Of a stretch of DNA of 11,751 nt, positions 1-6,176 are shown piece after piece. The notes beneath the pieces are model-generated. The model worked only from the letters and a program-made list of their open reading frames with translations. It did no database searches and had not been told where the DNA came from. Both the position numbers and the translations under genes were made by a program. Source of the DNA: an uncultured Collinsella sp. (GTDB taxonomy: Bacteria; Actinomycetota; Coriobacteriia; Coriobacteriales; Coriobacteriaceae); the NCBI GenBank assembly GCA_900550965.1, contig URUC01000063.1, positions 1 to 11,751 of the forward strand, given 5' to 3'. How positions within the stretch are numbered: position 1 is the stretch's first letter; each line of letters starts with the position of its first letter.

Positions 1-1
1 C

Positions 2-364
2 TTTGTTGCCGCCGTCGAGGCCTACGGACCGGCCGTGCGCGACCTGCGCCGTAACCTAGAGATCAACAAACTCGATAACGTCGACGTCATCGGCGGCGAC
101 GCGGTGCGCGAGTTCCCCGACCAGGATGCCGATGTCCTGGTGGTCGACCCGCCACGCGCTGGCCTGGCGCCCGAGGCCATCGACCTCATCGCCAGCACGA
201 GCGCTCGCGATGTCGCCTATGTGAGTTGTGATCCGGCCACCCTGGCACGCGACCTCAAGCGCTTTGTCGAGGAAGGCACCTTCTCCCCCGTCAAGATCAC
301 GCCGGTCGACCTATTCCCGCAAACCTTCCACTGCGAAACCGTCGTCCACCTCAAGCGTAACTAG
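2..364 (+). CDS. rlmD: 23S rRNA (uracil-5)-methyltransferase, TrmA/RumA family (3' part only)
   Basis: This is the C-terminal end of a SAM-dependent RNA m5U methyltransferase; the gene starts before the window and its frame is open from base 2. Seen in the sequence: the Rossmann-type stretch VDVIGGDA, the motif VVDPPRAGL (from about base 143), the nucleophile motif SCDPATLARDL with the catalytic Cys codon at 227-229, and the terminal motif FPQTFHCE, whose Glu (codon 335-337) is the family's general base. These are the signatures of the TrmA/RlmC/RlmD family, which methylates C5 of a uridine in rRNA or tRNA. I infer 23S rRNA U1939 (RlmD) as the usual annotation; an RlmCD-type dual-specificity enzyme is equally possible because the N-terminal TRAM/Fe-S region is outside the window. 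It ends with TAG and is intact as far as visible. Confidence 0.9.
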   Translation, partial: FVAAVEAYGPAVRDLRRNLEINKLDNVDVIGGDAVREFPDQDADVLVVDPPRAGLAPEAIDLIASTSARDVAYVSCDPATLARDLKRFVEEGTFSPVKITPVDLFPQTFHCETVVHLKRN

Positions 365-399
365 ACCGTTTGCCCAAGACCACGCCCGATGATTTTTCT

Positions 400-449
400 G
401 GGACGGGGATAAAAAAATTTGTTCTGAATGATTATTTAATCCCCGTCCC
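400..449. repeat. GGACGGGG-type hairpin downstream of the methyltransferase
   Basis: An 11-bp perfect inverted repeat (GGGACGGGGAT at 400-410, ATCCCCGTCCC at 439-449) encloses a 28-nt AT-rich loop, and partial pairing continues inside (AAA against TTT). It begins 35 nt after the methyltransferase stop. It is not a classical terminator because no T-run follows either arm. The outer arm is shared with the hairpin at 5490-5543. I infer a short intergenic repeat of unknown function. Confidence 0.6.
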
Positions 450-454
450 GAAAT

Positions 455-859
455 TGAACCGCCCCCTCATTTCTTGGACATTAGAAATGAGGGGCTTCTT
501 TATGGACGGGAAAGTCGGACACGACGCCACGCTGAGGACTCTTGCAGCAGAGTTTTGCGACAGGGGATACGGGCGCACCGAAGGCCGAAGGGCGCCCGGA
601 CCCGGCCGGGGCCGGCGGCGCGCGAGGGCGAGCTCTTGCGACGGAGCTGCTGCCCGGGCGCCTGAAGGACGAGTTCTACAGGAACCGGACGTGGTAGAGC
701 TTCGAGGAGTTCAAGCGGGACCTCCACGCCTACACCGTTCACTGGAACAAGAGGAGGCAGGTTAAGCAAAAGGGACTGACCCCGGAGGAGTTCCGGAATC
801 AGTCCCCATGTGCGGCATAGGCCGCTAATTGACCCGTCCAAGTATCGGGGCGCAGTTCA
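455..859 (+). mobile_element. Internally deleted IS3-family (IS150-like) insertion sequence relic
   Basis: The left end (455-480) starts TGAACCGCCCCC and contains CTTGGACA. The right end (836-859), read in reverse complement, starts TGAACTGCGCCCC and contains CTTGGAC. The two match at TGAAC-GC-CCC--AT--CTTGGAC, the terminal inverted repeat style of IS150-group IS3 elements. Only 405 bp remain against roughly 1.3-1.5 kb for an intact element. The interior keeps the end of OrfB (638-820), and the rest is GC-rich sequence I cannot assign. I see no convincing target-site duplication (bases just outside are GAAAT and TTTCA). Gene content and ends point to a dead element. Confidence 0.8.
638..820 (+). 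pseudogene. IS3-family transposase OrfB, C-terminal remnant with in-frame stop
   Basis: Read in the frame of base 638, the sequence gives RLKDEFYRNRTW, then a TAG stop (695-697), then SFEEFKRDLHAYTVHWNKRR and QVKQKGLTPEEFRNQS, ending at a TAG (818-820). This is the conserved C-terminus of the DDE integrase-type OrfB of IS3/IS150 elements, from just around the catalytic-Glu helix onward (ATELLPGRLKDEF). The DDE catalytic core and OrfA are gone and there is a nonsense codon, so it cannot make transposase. The family match rests on residue pattern alone but is strong. Confidence 0.85.
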
Positions 860-906
860 TTTCAGCGCCGCCCGAGAAAGCTAAACGCCTTCTGGCAGGT
901 TGTCCC

Positions 907-941
907 GGGCCGAGGGCGGCCACCTTGATCGCCCTCGGCCC
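907..941 (-). terminator. Terminator-like hairpin downstream of the PTS gene
   Basis: There is a 12-bp perfect GC-rich stem (907-918 with 930-941) and an 11-nt loop, starting 54 nt past the PTS stop on the minus strand. A smaller 7-bp hairpin (960-966 with 979-985) lies between. No U-tract follows on the minus strand, so efficient intrinsic termination is uncertain; it may act with Rho or as an RNA 3'-end stabiliser. Confidence 0.45.
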
Positions 942-995
942 TCACCCACCTCATCTGCTCCTCAATTACATAGAGCTGATTGAGGAGGGCGCAGG

Positions 996-2444
996 CTAGC
1001 GGGTGCCTTCCTCATCGTCGTTGGGCCGGTAGGTGATGAACTCGATAACAAAGGCCAGGACGGCGGAAATGAGCGAGGCGATGATCGCGAAGATCATGTG
1101 GGAGATCCCGGCGCCACCAGGGGTCCCGTCGATGAAGTTGAGCAGGTTGAAGACGCCGAGGCCGCCCGAGATGTACATGAGAGCGCCAGTCATTCCCACG
1201 ATAGCGCCGCCCACGGCGGAGCTCAGGCATGCCACGACGAACGCGCGCTTGTTGGGGAGGGCGATGCCGTAGATGCCCGGCTCGGTGACGCCGAAGAAGA
1301 AGGCGGAGATCATCGCGGGAAGGGCGATGCCGCGGAAGCGCTCGTCCTTGTTTCTGAGGTACATGGCAAAGATGACCGCTCCGAGTGCGAACCCGTGGCC
1401 GATGGTGGCGGCGAGCACGCTATCGTGGCCGAGGGTGTTCAGGTTCATGATGGAGATGGGGATGAGGCTCCAGTGGAAGCCGAAGATGACGAGGCACATC
1501 CACAGTCCGCCGACTAGGGCGCTGCCCAGGACGGAACCAACCACGGGGAGCTGGAAGATGAACGAGAACGCCGCGCTCAGCAGGTTGGTGATGAGGGTGG
1601 CCACCGGGCCGATGATGAGGTAGCCCAAGACGATGGAGACCGTCATCGTGGCGAGCGGGACAAGGAACATCTTGAGCGCAGCCGGCATCCAGCTCTTGAG
1701 CCAGCGCTCAAGGATAGAGCCGAACCACACCATGAGAAGGATGGGGATCACCGAGCTCACGTAGCCGGACACGGGCATGATGATGGGGAGCCCGAGGGCG
1801 GTGGCGTACCACGAGAACGTGCCGGCCACGCCGAGGTCGATGCTGCCGAGCGCCTCGCCCGAGGTCAGGGCGACCATCGTCGGGTAGAGGAGCGCCACGC
1901 CGATTGCCACGCCGGTGAACTCGTTCATGCGGAACTTGCGCGCGGCACTGAACGCCAGGGCGACGGGAAGGAAGTAGAAGAAGCCGTCAGCCACGGTGTA
2001 GAGCAGCGTGTAGAGGCCGTCGTTTGCAAAGGCCGGGACGAAGTAGGTGATGAGGGCAAGCAGTCCCTTCATGATGCCTGCGGCGGCAAGCGGTCCCAGG
2101 ATGGGCTGGAAGATGCCAGAGATGAGGTCGATGATGACGGAGGCAACGGTCTTATCGCCCTGGGGCTCGTCGTCGGCGCTTGCGCCGCCCGAGAAGTTGC
2201 CGGCCTCCAGGACCGCGTCGTAGACGTCCTCGACGATGTTGCCCACGACCACCTGGTACTGGCCGTTGGCCTGGATGACCTGGATGACGCCCTTGAGGGC
2301 CTCGATCTTGGCCGTGTTGGCGCGGGACTCGTCCTTGAGTTTGAAGCGCACGCGCGTGATGCAGTGCGCGACGCTGGCGACGTTCTCGGCGCCGCCTACG
2401 TTCTCGAGTATGGATCTGGCCAGGTCGTCGTATTTTTCTGCCAT
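996..2444 (-). CDS. Beta-glucoside-type PTS permease, EIIBC (no IIA domain)
   Basis: This is a membrane permease that imports and phosphorylates a beta-glucoside. Residues 1 to about 80 form the IIB domain, with the phospho-accepting Cys28 in AHCITRVRFKL. After a short acidic linker (about 86-98) come roughly ten hydrophobic segments of the IIC domain, including the sugar-binding signature GVTEPGIYG at 385-393 and GFHWSLIP around 322-329. At 482 aa it ends in a charged tail; full BglF-type EIIBCA proteins are about 610-630 aa, so the C-terminal IIA domain is absent and must be supplied in trans. The start ATG has AAGGAG 6 nt upstream. It follows the GH1 gene by 31 nt in the same direction, which argues for one operon. 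Substrate (arbutin, salicin, cellobiose or another) cannot be read from sequence. Confidence 0.92.
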   Translation of the reverse strand: MAEKYDDLARSILENVGGAENVASVAHCITRVRFKLKDESRANTAKIEALKGVIQVIQANGQYQVVVGNIVEDVYDAVLEAGNFSGGASADDEPQGDKTVASVIIDLISGIFQPILGPLAAAGIMKGLLALITYFVPAFANDGLYTLLYTVADGFFYFLPVALAFSAARKFRMNEFTGVAIGVALLYPTMVALTSGEALGSIDLGVAGTFSWYATALGLPIIMPVSGYVSSVIPILLMVWFGSILERWLKSWMPAALKMFLVPLATMTVSIVLGYLIIGPVATLITNLLSAAFSFIFQLPVVGSVLGSALVGGLWMCLVIFGFHWSLIPISIMNLNTLGHDSVLAATIGHGFALGAVIFAMYLRNKDERFRGIALPAMISAFFFGVTEPGIYGIALPNKRAFVVACLSSAVGGAIVGMTGALMYISGGLGVFNLLNFIDGTPGGAGISHMIFAIIASLISAVLAFVIEFITYRPNDDEEGTR

Positions 2445-2475
2445 TATTTTCTCCTTAGTGATATTGCCCGGGTGG

Positions 2476-3906
2476 TTAGCCCAGGTCGCCTCCGTTGGTG
2501 GCGATGGCCTGCTGATACCAGTAGAAGCTCTTCTTGCGCCTGCGCTCGAGCGTGCCGTTGCCCAGGTTGTCGCGGTCCACGTAGATGAAGCCGTAGCGCT
2601 TCTCCATCTCGCCGGAGCCCGCGCTCACGAGGTCGATCGGCCCCCAGGTGGTGTAGCCGAGCATCTCGACGCCGTCCTGCTCGATAGCGTCGCGCATGGC
2701 CTCGATGTGCTCGCGCAGGTAGGCGATGCGGTAGTCATCCTCGATCGTGCCGTCGGGAAGCACCTCGTCATAGGCGCCGAGGCCGTTCTCCACCACAAAG
2801 AGCGGCTTCTGGTAGCGGTCCCAGAGGTCGTTGATCGTGATGCGGAACCCCAGCGGGTCGATGACCCAGCCCCAGTCGCTCGTGCGCACGTAGGGGTTCT
2901 CTACGCCGGCGAAGGCGTTGCCCTCGGCGACGCCGCCCACGGAATCGGGGTCGCCCGCGGTACAGCGCGAGGAGTAGTAGCTAAACGAGATGAAGTCGAC
3001 GGTGTTCTCCGCAAGGATGCGCTCGTCCTCGGCGGTCATGCCCACGTCGATGCCCTCGCGCTCGAGCATCTTGAGCGCGTAGCCGGGGTAGTGCCCGCGT
3101 GCCTGCACGTCCACGAAGAAGAGGTCCTCCTGGTTCTTGACCTGCGCTGCACGGACGTCCTCGGGACGACAGGAGTAGGGGTAGTAGCTTCCCGCGGCGA
3201 GCATGCAGCCAACCTTGTTCTCCGGGTCGACCTCGTGGGCGATCTTGGTGGCCCAGGCGCTCGCCACGAGCTCGTTGTGCGCGGCGCGGTACTCGGCCTC
3301 GCGGGCATTCTCCCCGGGCTCGAGGACGATGCCGGCACCCATGAAGGGACGGTGCAAGATCATGTTCATCTCGTTGAACGTGATCCACCAATGCACGAGG
3401 CCGCGGTAGCGGTTGAAGAGCACCTTCACGAGCCGCTTGTAGAGCTCGATGAGGGCGCGGTTTCGCCAGGCGCCGTACTTCTTGACGAGGTGGATGGGGC
3501 AGTCGAAGTGCGTGATGGTCACGAGGGGCTCGATCCTGTGCTCGCGGCAGCAGCGGAACACGTCCTCGTAGAAGGCGAGCCCGGCCTCGTTGGGCTCCTC
3601 CTCGTCGCCATTGGGGAAGATGCGGCTCCAGGCGATGGAGAGGCGAAAGACCTTAAAGCCCATCTCCGCGAAGAGGGCTATGTCCTCGCGGTAGTGGTGG
3701 TAGAAGTCGATGCCCGTCTGGGCCGGGTAGTAGTACCCGGGCTCAAAGTCGAGCATGCGCCTCAGGCCGCGACTTACGTCGTTGCGCTCCGACCCGTGTG
3801 GGATGACGTCGACATTGGCAAGGCCGCGGCCGCCCTCGTCATAACCTCCCTCGCATTGGTTAGCAGCGGTGGCTCCTCCCCAAAGGAACCCTTTTGGAAA
3901 TGGCAT
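2476..3906 (-). CDS. GH1 6-phospho-beta-glucosidase
   Basis: This cytoplasmic retaining glycosidase would hydrolyse the 6-phospho-beta-glucoside delivered by the adjacent PTS permease into glucose-6-phosphate and aglycone or sugar. The 476-aa length is typical of GH1. Seen: the N-terminal GH1 signature FPKGFLWGGATAANQCEGG, acid/base Glu179 in TFNEM, nucleophile Glu373 in VVENG, and the phosphate-binding pattern Ser428, Lys436 and Tyr438 (SAGSGEMEKRY), which distinguishes 6-phospho enzymes from plain beta-glucosidases. The family C-terminal block KKSFYWYQQ is also present. The start at 3906 is chosen because AAGGAGG lies 4-5 nt upstream and the GH1 family begins there; an in-frame extension to 4077 runs into the DMT gene and is not protein-like. 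Confidence 0.94.
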   Translation of the reverse strand: MPFPKGFLWGGATAANQCEGGYDEGGRGLANVDVIPHGSERNDVSRGLRRMLDFEPGYYYPAQTGIDFYHHYREDIALFAEMGFKVFRLSIAWSRIFPNGDEEEPNEAGLAFYEDVFRCCREHRIEPLVTITHFDCPIHLVKKYGAWRNRALIELYKRLVKVLFNRYRGLVHWWITFNEMNMILHRPFMGAGIVLEPGENAREAEYRAAHNELVASAWATKIAHEVDPENKVGCMLAAGSYYPYSCRPEDVRAAQVKNQEDLFFVDVQARGHYPGYALKMLEREGIDVGMTAEDERILAENTVDFISFSYYSSRCTAGDPDSVGGVAEGNAFAGVENPYVRTSDWGWVIDPLGFRITINDLWDRYQKPLFVVENGLGAYDEVLPDGTIEDDYRIAYLREHIEAMRDAIEQDGVEMLGYTTWGPIDLVSAGSGEMEKRYGFIYVDRDNLGNGTLERRRKKSFYWYQQAIATNGGDLG

Positions 3907-3942
3907 GGTGCCTCCTTCTCTCTGGCGCCCCCACCTCTGCGG

Positions 3943-3960
3943 GGACGCTTTATAACGTCC
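3943..3960 (-). promoter_or_regulatory. Candidate -10 box inside an 18-bp dyad upstream of the GH1-PTS operon
   Basis: On the minus strand the motif is GGACGTTATAAAGCGTCC: a GGACG/CGTCC dyad enclosing a TATAAA box (3949-3954). It sits 36 nt upstream of the GH1 start codon. The symmetry suggests a repressor operator overlapping a promoter. No good -35 hexamer is visible at 17 nt. I see no LicT/BglG-type RAT-terminator in the 121-nt leader region (3907-4027). Confidence 0.4.
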
Positions 3961-4027
3961 TTGCGACCTCACGCGCCGGGCCCGTGGCCCTTTCCCTGAT
4001 GCGCGCGGGCCGCCCGTGAAGGGGTGA

Positions 4028-5008
4028 CTAGCCGACGGCTTGTCCTGCGGCGGCGCGACGTGCCTCCCGGCCTCCAAGCAGGGAGGGGACCTGTGCCAGG
4101 CACACGCCGGCGAGGATGATGGCGACGCCCAGCCACTCGACGACGCCGAGCGGCTCGCCGAGGACGATCATGGCTATGAGCAGGCCGGCGGGGAGTTCCG
4201 CGGCGGCCATGACAGTGGAGAGACCCGCGGGCAGGTGCGGAGAGCCCATGCCGAAGAGCAAGACCGGGCAGAGCATGCCAAAGAAGCCGGCGATGACGGC
4301 AAAGGGCAGGATGCCCTGGGCGAGGACGCCCGAGACGACGTAGTCCGGGCACACCGTGAGCGACATGACCACGGAGCCCGCGCACACGATGACGCCGCGC
4401 TGCTCGGACGAGCAGGGGGCCTCGACCTTGCCGGAGAGGGTGACAAAGAGGGAGCAGGACACGGCCGCACCCAGCGCGCAGAGCAGGGCCACGGGGTCGT
4501 ACCCGGTGATGCCGGTCTTGTAAACGCCGCTCGCGAACACCGTCCCGAAGACGATGGCCAGGGCGGAGGCCACTTGGAGGGGCCTCGGCGGCCGGCGCGT
4601 CATGACGGTCTGCCACACGAGCCCCAGCCACGTGAACTGGAAGAGGAGCGTGAGCGCCACCGGGGCGGGCAGCACGCTCATGGCGTAGCAGTAGAGGATT
4701 GAGGTGAGGCAGGTGAGGGCTCCCAGGCCCATGAGCTTAAGGGCGAGCTTCCAGCCCACGCGCTGCCAGCGGTGCCCGAGTGCGTGCCCTGCGAGCGTGG
4801 CGAGGGCGAAGAAGAGGCAGCCGAGCCACGCTTGGCTCGCCACCACCTGTGCCGAGGTGAAGCCCGCGGCGTAGGCGAGCTTGTAGGTCGTGGCCATCGC
4901 GCCGTAGCAGGCGCCGCCCGCAAAGACCTGGAGCGCCGCCTTGGCCTGTCCCGCGCCCGTGGCTCCCGCCCCGGCGGCCTGTTGCTTGATTGTGTTTGTT
5001 CCTGCCAT
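4028..5008 (-). CDS. EamA/DMT-superfamily transporter
   Basis: This is a 326-aa integral membrane protein with about ten hydrophobic segments in two homologous EamA halves (roughly residues 30-165 and 175-305), typical of 10-TM drug/metabolite transporters. The second half carries the usual pattern AAELPAGLLIAMIVLGEPLG, where the Glu-rich turn before the last helices is a family hallmark. The substrate cannot be predicted; members export amino acids, metabolites or drugs. The start at 5008 has AAGGGAG about 4 nt upstream; the longer in-frame extension to 5212 is rejected because it would translate through an intrinsic terminator and a basic, non-membrane sequence. It is co-directional with the GH1-PTS pair but separated by 121 nt containing a separate candidate promoter, so co-transcription is possible rather than shown. 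The C-terminus is an Arg/Ala-rich tail. Confidence 0.88.
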   Translation of the reverse strand: MAGTNTIKQQAAGAGATGAGQAKAALQVFAGGACYGAMATTYKLAYAAGFTSAQVVASQAWLGCLFFALATLAGHALGHRWQRVGWKLALKLMGLGALTCLTSILYCYAMSVLPAPVALTLLFQFTWLGLVWQTVMTRRPPRPLQVASALAIVFGTVFASGVYKTGITGYDPVALLCALGAAVSCSLFVTLSGKVEAPCSSEQRGVIVCAGSVVMSLTVCPDYVVSGVLAQGILPFAVIAGFFGMLCPVLLFGMGSPHLPAGLSTVMAAAELPAGLLIAMIVLGEPLGVVEWLGVAIILAGVCLAQVPSLLGGREARRAAAGQAVG

Positions 5009-5034
5009 TCGGCTCCCTTCCGTCTGCTGTCTTG

Positions 5035-5057
5035 CAGACGCACATCTCGTGCGTCTG
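5035..5057 (-). promoter_or_regulatory. Hairpin in the DMT mRNA leader
   Basis: A 9-bp perfect stem (CAGACGCAC at 5035-5043, GTGCGTCTG at 5049-5057) with a 5-nt loop lies 26 nt upstream of the start codon on the minus strand, just before the ribosome binding site. It may affect translation initiation or mRNA stability; no known riboswitch fold is recognised. Confidence 0.4.
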
Positions 5058-5125
5058 TTCCCTGCAGTCGGAAGGTGGGCTCGTGCGGTCTTCTGGCGGT
5101 GCATGTGGCACCTGCTGCCAAGACG

Positions 5126-5161
5126 AAAAAAGCCACGCAACCGACTGCTCGGTTGCGTGGC
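5126..5161 (-). terminator. Strong intrinsic terminator in the DMT leader (possible attenuator)
   Basis: There is a 13-bp perfect stem (5132-5144 with 5149-5161), a 4-nt loop and, on the minus strand, an immediate run of six U. It sits about 120 nt upstream of the DMT start codon and downstream of a candidate minus-strand promoter (5211-5240), and no minus-strand gene lies upstream for it to terminate. It is therefore either an attenuator for the transporter or a leftover terminator from a lost gene. Confidence 0.8.
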
Positions 5162-5210
5162 AAAAAGGTGGCTAGCGCCCAGAAAAGTCCACGCGTTTTT
5201 AGACTGGGAC

Positions 5211-5240
5211 AAAGTACTACAACAGGTGAGATTCTGTCAA
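5211..5240 (-). promoter_or_regulatory. Candidate sigma-70-type promoter for the DMT transporter
   Basis: On the minus strand, a consensus TTGACA (5235-5240) is followed after 18 nt by TACTTT (5211-5216), a weak -10. Transcription would start near 5204, giving a leader of about 195 nt that passes through the terminator at 5126-5161. The -35 is perfect but the -10 matches only three of six bases. Confidence 0.4.
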
Positions 5241-5320
5241 GAAAAACCGAGGAAAAAAGCGAGCCTCTGCCCGCCGTACCTGTGGCGGTCGTTCCCCGAA
5301 CGGGGCGGTGCTGTTGGGGA

Positions 5321-5384
5321 CTGTCTCGATCTGTAACAGTAAGACCCGGTTTTGGTCCGTAGATGTTACAGATTTAGACGTTTT
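5321..5384 (+). repeat. Palindrome-ended intergenic element, copy 1
   Basis: The ends are inverted (ATCTGTAACA at 5329-5338, TGTTACAGAT at 5364-5373), extending outward as GTCT..ATCTGTAACA with matching GTCT on the other side. The interior is asymmetric: AGACCC, then TTTTG. Copy 2 lies at 5402-5464 in the opposite orientation. I see no coding potential. Function is unknown; it could be a protein-binding site or a small dispersed repeat. Confidence 0.6.
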
Positions 5385-5401
5385 GTCGGGGCGGTTTCCG
5401 T

Positions 5402-5464
5402 TTGTCTTGATCTGTAACAGTTAGGGGTCAAAAGTGGGTCTAGATGTTACAGATTGAGATTGTT
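5402..5464 (-). repeat. Palindrome-ended intergenic element, copy 2 (inverted relative to copy 1)
   Basis: ATCTGTAACA at 5410-5419 pairs with TGTTACAGAT at 5445-5454. Read on the minus strand it aligns with copy 1 across the whole unit: TCTCAATCTGTAACA, AGACCC, TTTTG and CTGTTACAGAT occupy the same positions, with substitutions between them. Each copy can also fold on itself. Confidence 0.6.
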
Positions 5465-5489
5465 GAGGATGGGTGAGGGTAGCTAATTC

Positions 5490-5543
5490 GGACGGGGCTA
5501 TTTTAGCTACCCTGCAAGTGGGGTAGCTAAAATAGCCCCGTCC
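5490..5543. repeat. 23-bp perfect hairpin with GGACGGGG base (possible bidirectional terminator)
   Basis: The stem is 5490-5512 with 5521-5543, without mismatch, and has an 8-nt loop. On the plus strand the right arm is followed by CTTTTT, so it could terminate plus-strand transcripts, although no plus-strand gene lies directly upstream. The basal GGACGGGG/CCCCGTCC matches the hairpin at 400-449. The GGGTAGCTAA of the right arm also occurs as a near-direct copy at 5477-5486. Confidence 0.65.
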
Positions 5544-5568
5544 CTTTTTAAACAATGGAAAATCGAGC

Positions 5569-5597
5569 GTGGCAAGCGGAGGTCTTCGGGGTATAAG
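5569..5597 (+). promoter_or_regulatory. Candidate promoter for the DJ-1/maf operon
   Basis: GTGGCA (5569-5574, four of six to TTGACA) is followed after 17 nt by TATAAG (5592-5597). It ends 36 nt upstream of the DJ-1-family start codon. Spacing is ideal, but the hexamers are only moderate. Confidence 0.35.
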
Positions 5598-5633
5598 ACG
5601 GCTAATTGTATGCCGCCCATGAAAGGAGCCCTC

Positions 5634-6176
5634 ATGCCCAGCGTTGCCGTTCTCGCCGCCGATGGCTTTGAAACTATTGAATGCTTGACCATGGTCGATG
5701 TCATGCGTCGCGGCGGCGTGCGTGCCACGCTCGTCTCGATCATGCCCACGCGTGAGGTCGTAAGCTCGCTGCAGATCCCCGTGACCTGCGATGCGCTCTT
5801 TGATGAGATCAACTTTGACGAGTACGACTGCGTCGTGCTGCCCGGCGGCCTGCCCGGTGCCACCAACCTGCGCGCCGATCAGCGCGTCTGCGACGTGGTC
5901 TGCGAGTTCGCCGCGACCAAGCACGTTGCCGCCATCTGCGCCGCCCCGTTTATCCTGGGCGAGCTCGACCTACTCGAGGGGCGCCAGGCCACGTGCTTCC
6001 CTGGCTTTGAGAAAAGCTTCCCCGAAGGCGCCTATACCGGCGAGAAGGTTACGCAAGACGGCAACATCATCACCGCCAGCGGCATGGCCCAGTCGCTCCC
6101 CTTTGCGCTTGAGCTGCTGCGCACACTCGCCGGCGACAAGGCCGTCGAGAAGGTCGCCGAGGGCATTCAGCTATGA
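5634..6176 (+). CDS. DJ-1/PfpI (ThiJ) family protein, DJ-1 subfamily
   Basis: This is a 180-aa cytosolic alpha/beta sandwich protein of the class I glutamine amidotransferase-like superfamily. Seen: the N-terminal VAVLAADGFETIE with the conserved acidic residue Glu13, the glycine turn VVLPGGLPGA (68-77), the nucleophile elbow AAICAAP with reactive Cys102, and the C-terminal SGMAQSLPFALELLRTL typical of the DJ-1/YajL subfamily. Members are annotated as glyoxalase III or protein/nucleotide deglycases; the activity is debated, so only the family is safe. The start ATG at 5634 follows AAAGGAG by 6 nt; an ATG eight codons upstream lacks a better site. Its TGA overlaps the maf ATG (ATGA), so the two are translationally coupled. 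Confidence 0.9.
   Translation: MPSVAVLAADGFETIECLTMVDVMRRGGVRATLVSIMPTREVVSSLQIPVTCDALFDEINFDEYDCVVLPGGLPGATNLRADQRVCDVVCEFAATKHVAAICAAPFILGELDLLEGRQATCFPGFEKSFPEGAYTGEKVTQDGNIITASGMAQSLPFALELLRTLAGDKAVEKVAEGIQL

Noticed and set aside
370..765. 131-aa plus-strand open frame after the methyltransferase
   Set aside because: It runs through the hairpin and the IS relic in a frame other than that of the transposase remnant; its C-terminal half is Arg/Gly/Pro-rich shadow sequence with no ribosome binding site.
2236..3999. 587-aa open frame opposite the GH1 gene
   Set aside because: It is antisense to a GH1 gene with all catalytic motifs; long antisense frames are common in high-GC DNA, and the translation is Val/Glu/Ala/His-rich and low in complexity.
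5078..5090. CTCGTGCGG near the DMT leader, resembling part of the element A/B core
   Set aside because: The match stops after GTGCGG, ACAGTCCT is absent, and the surrounding stems do not follow the A/B layout, so it is probably chance.
4028..5212. N-terminal extension of the DMT transporter to 5212
   Set aside because: The extra 68 residues are basic and non-membrane, begin with TTG, and cross an intrinsic terminator; the ATG at 5008 has a good Shine-Dalgarno.
5321..5464. Possible CRISPR repeats
   Set aside because: Only two units, in opposite orientation and diverged along their length, with no spacer pattern and no cas genes nearby.
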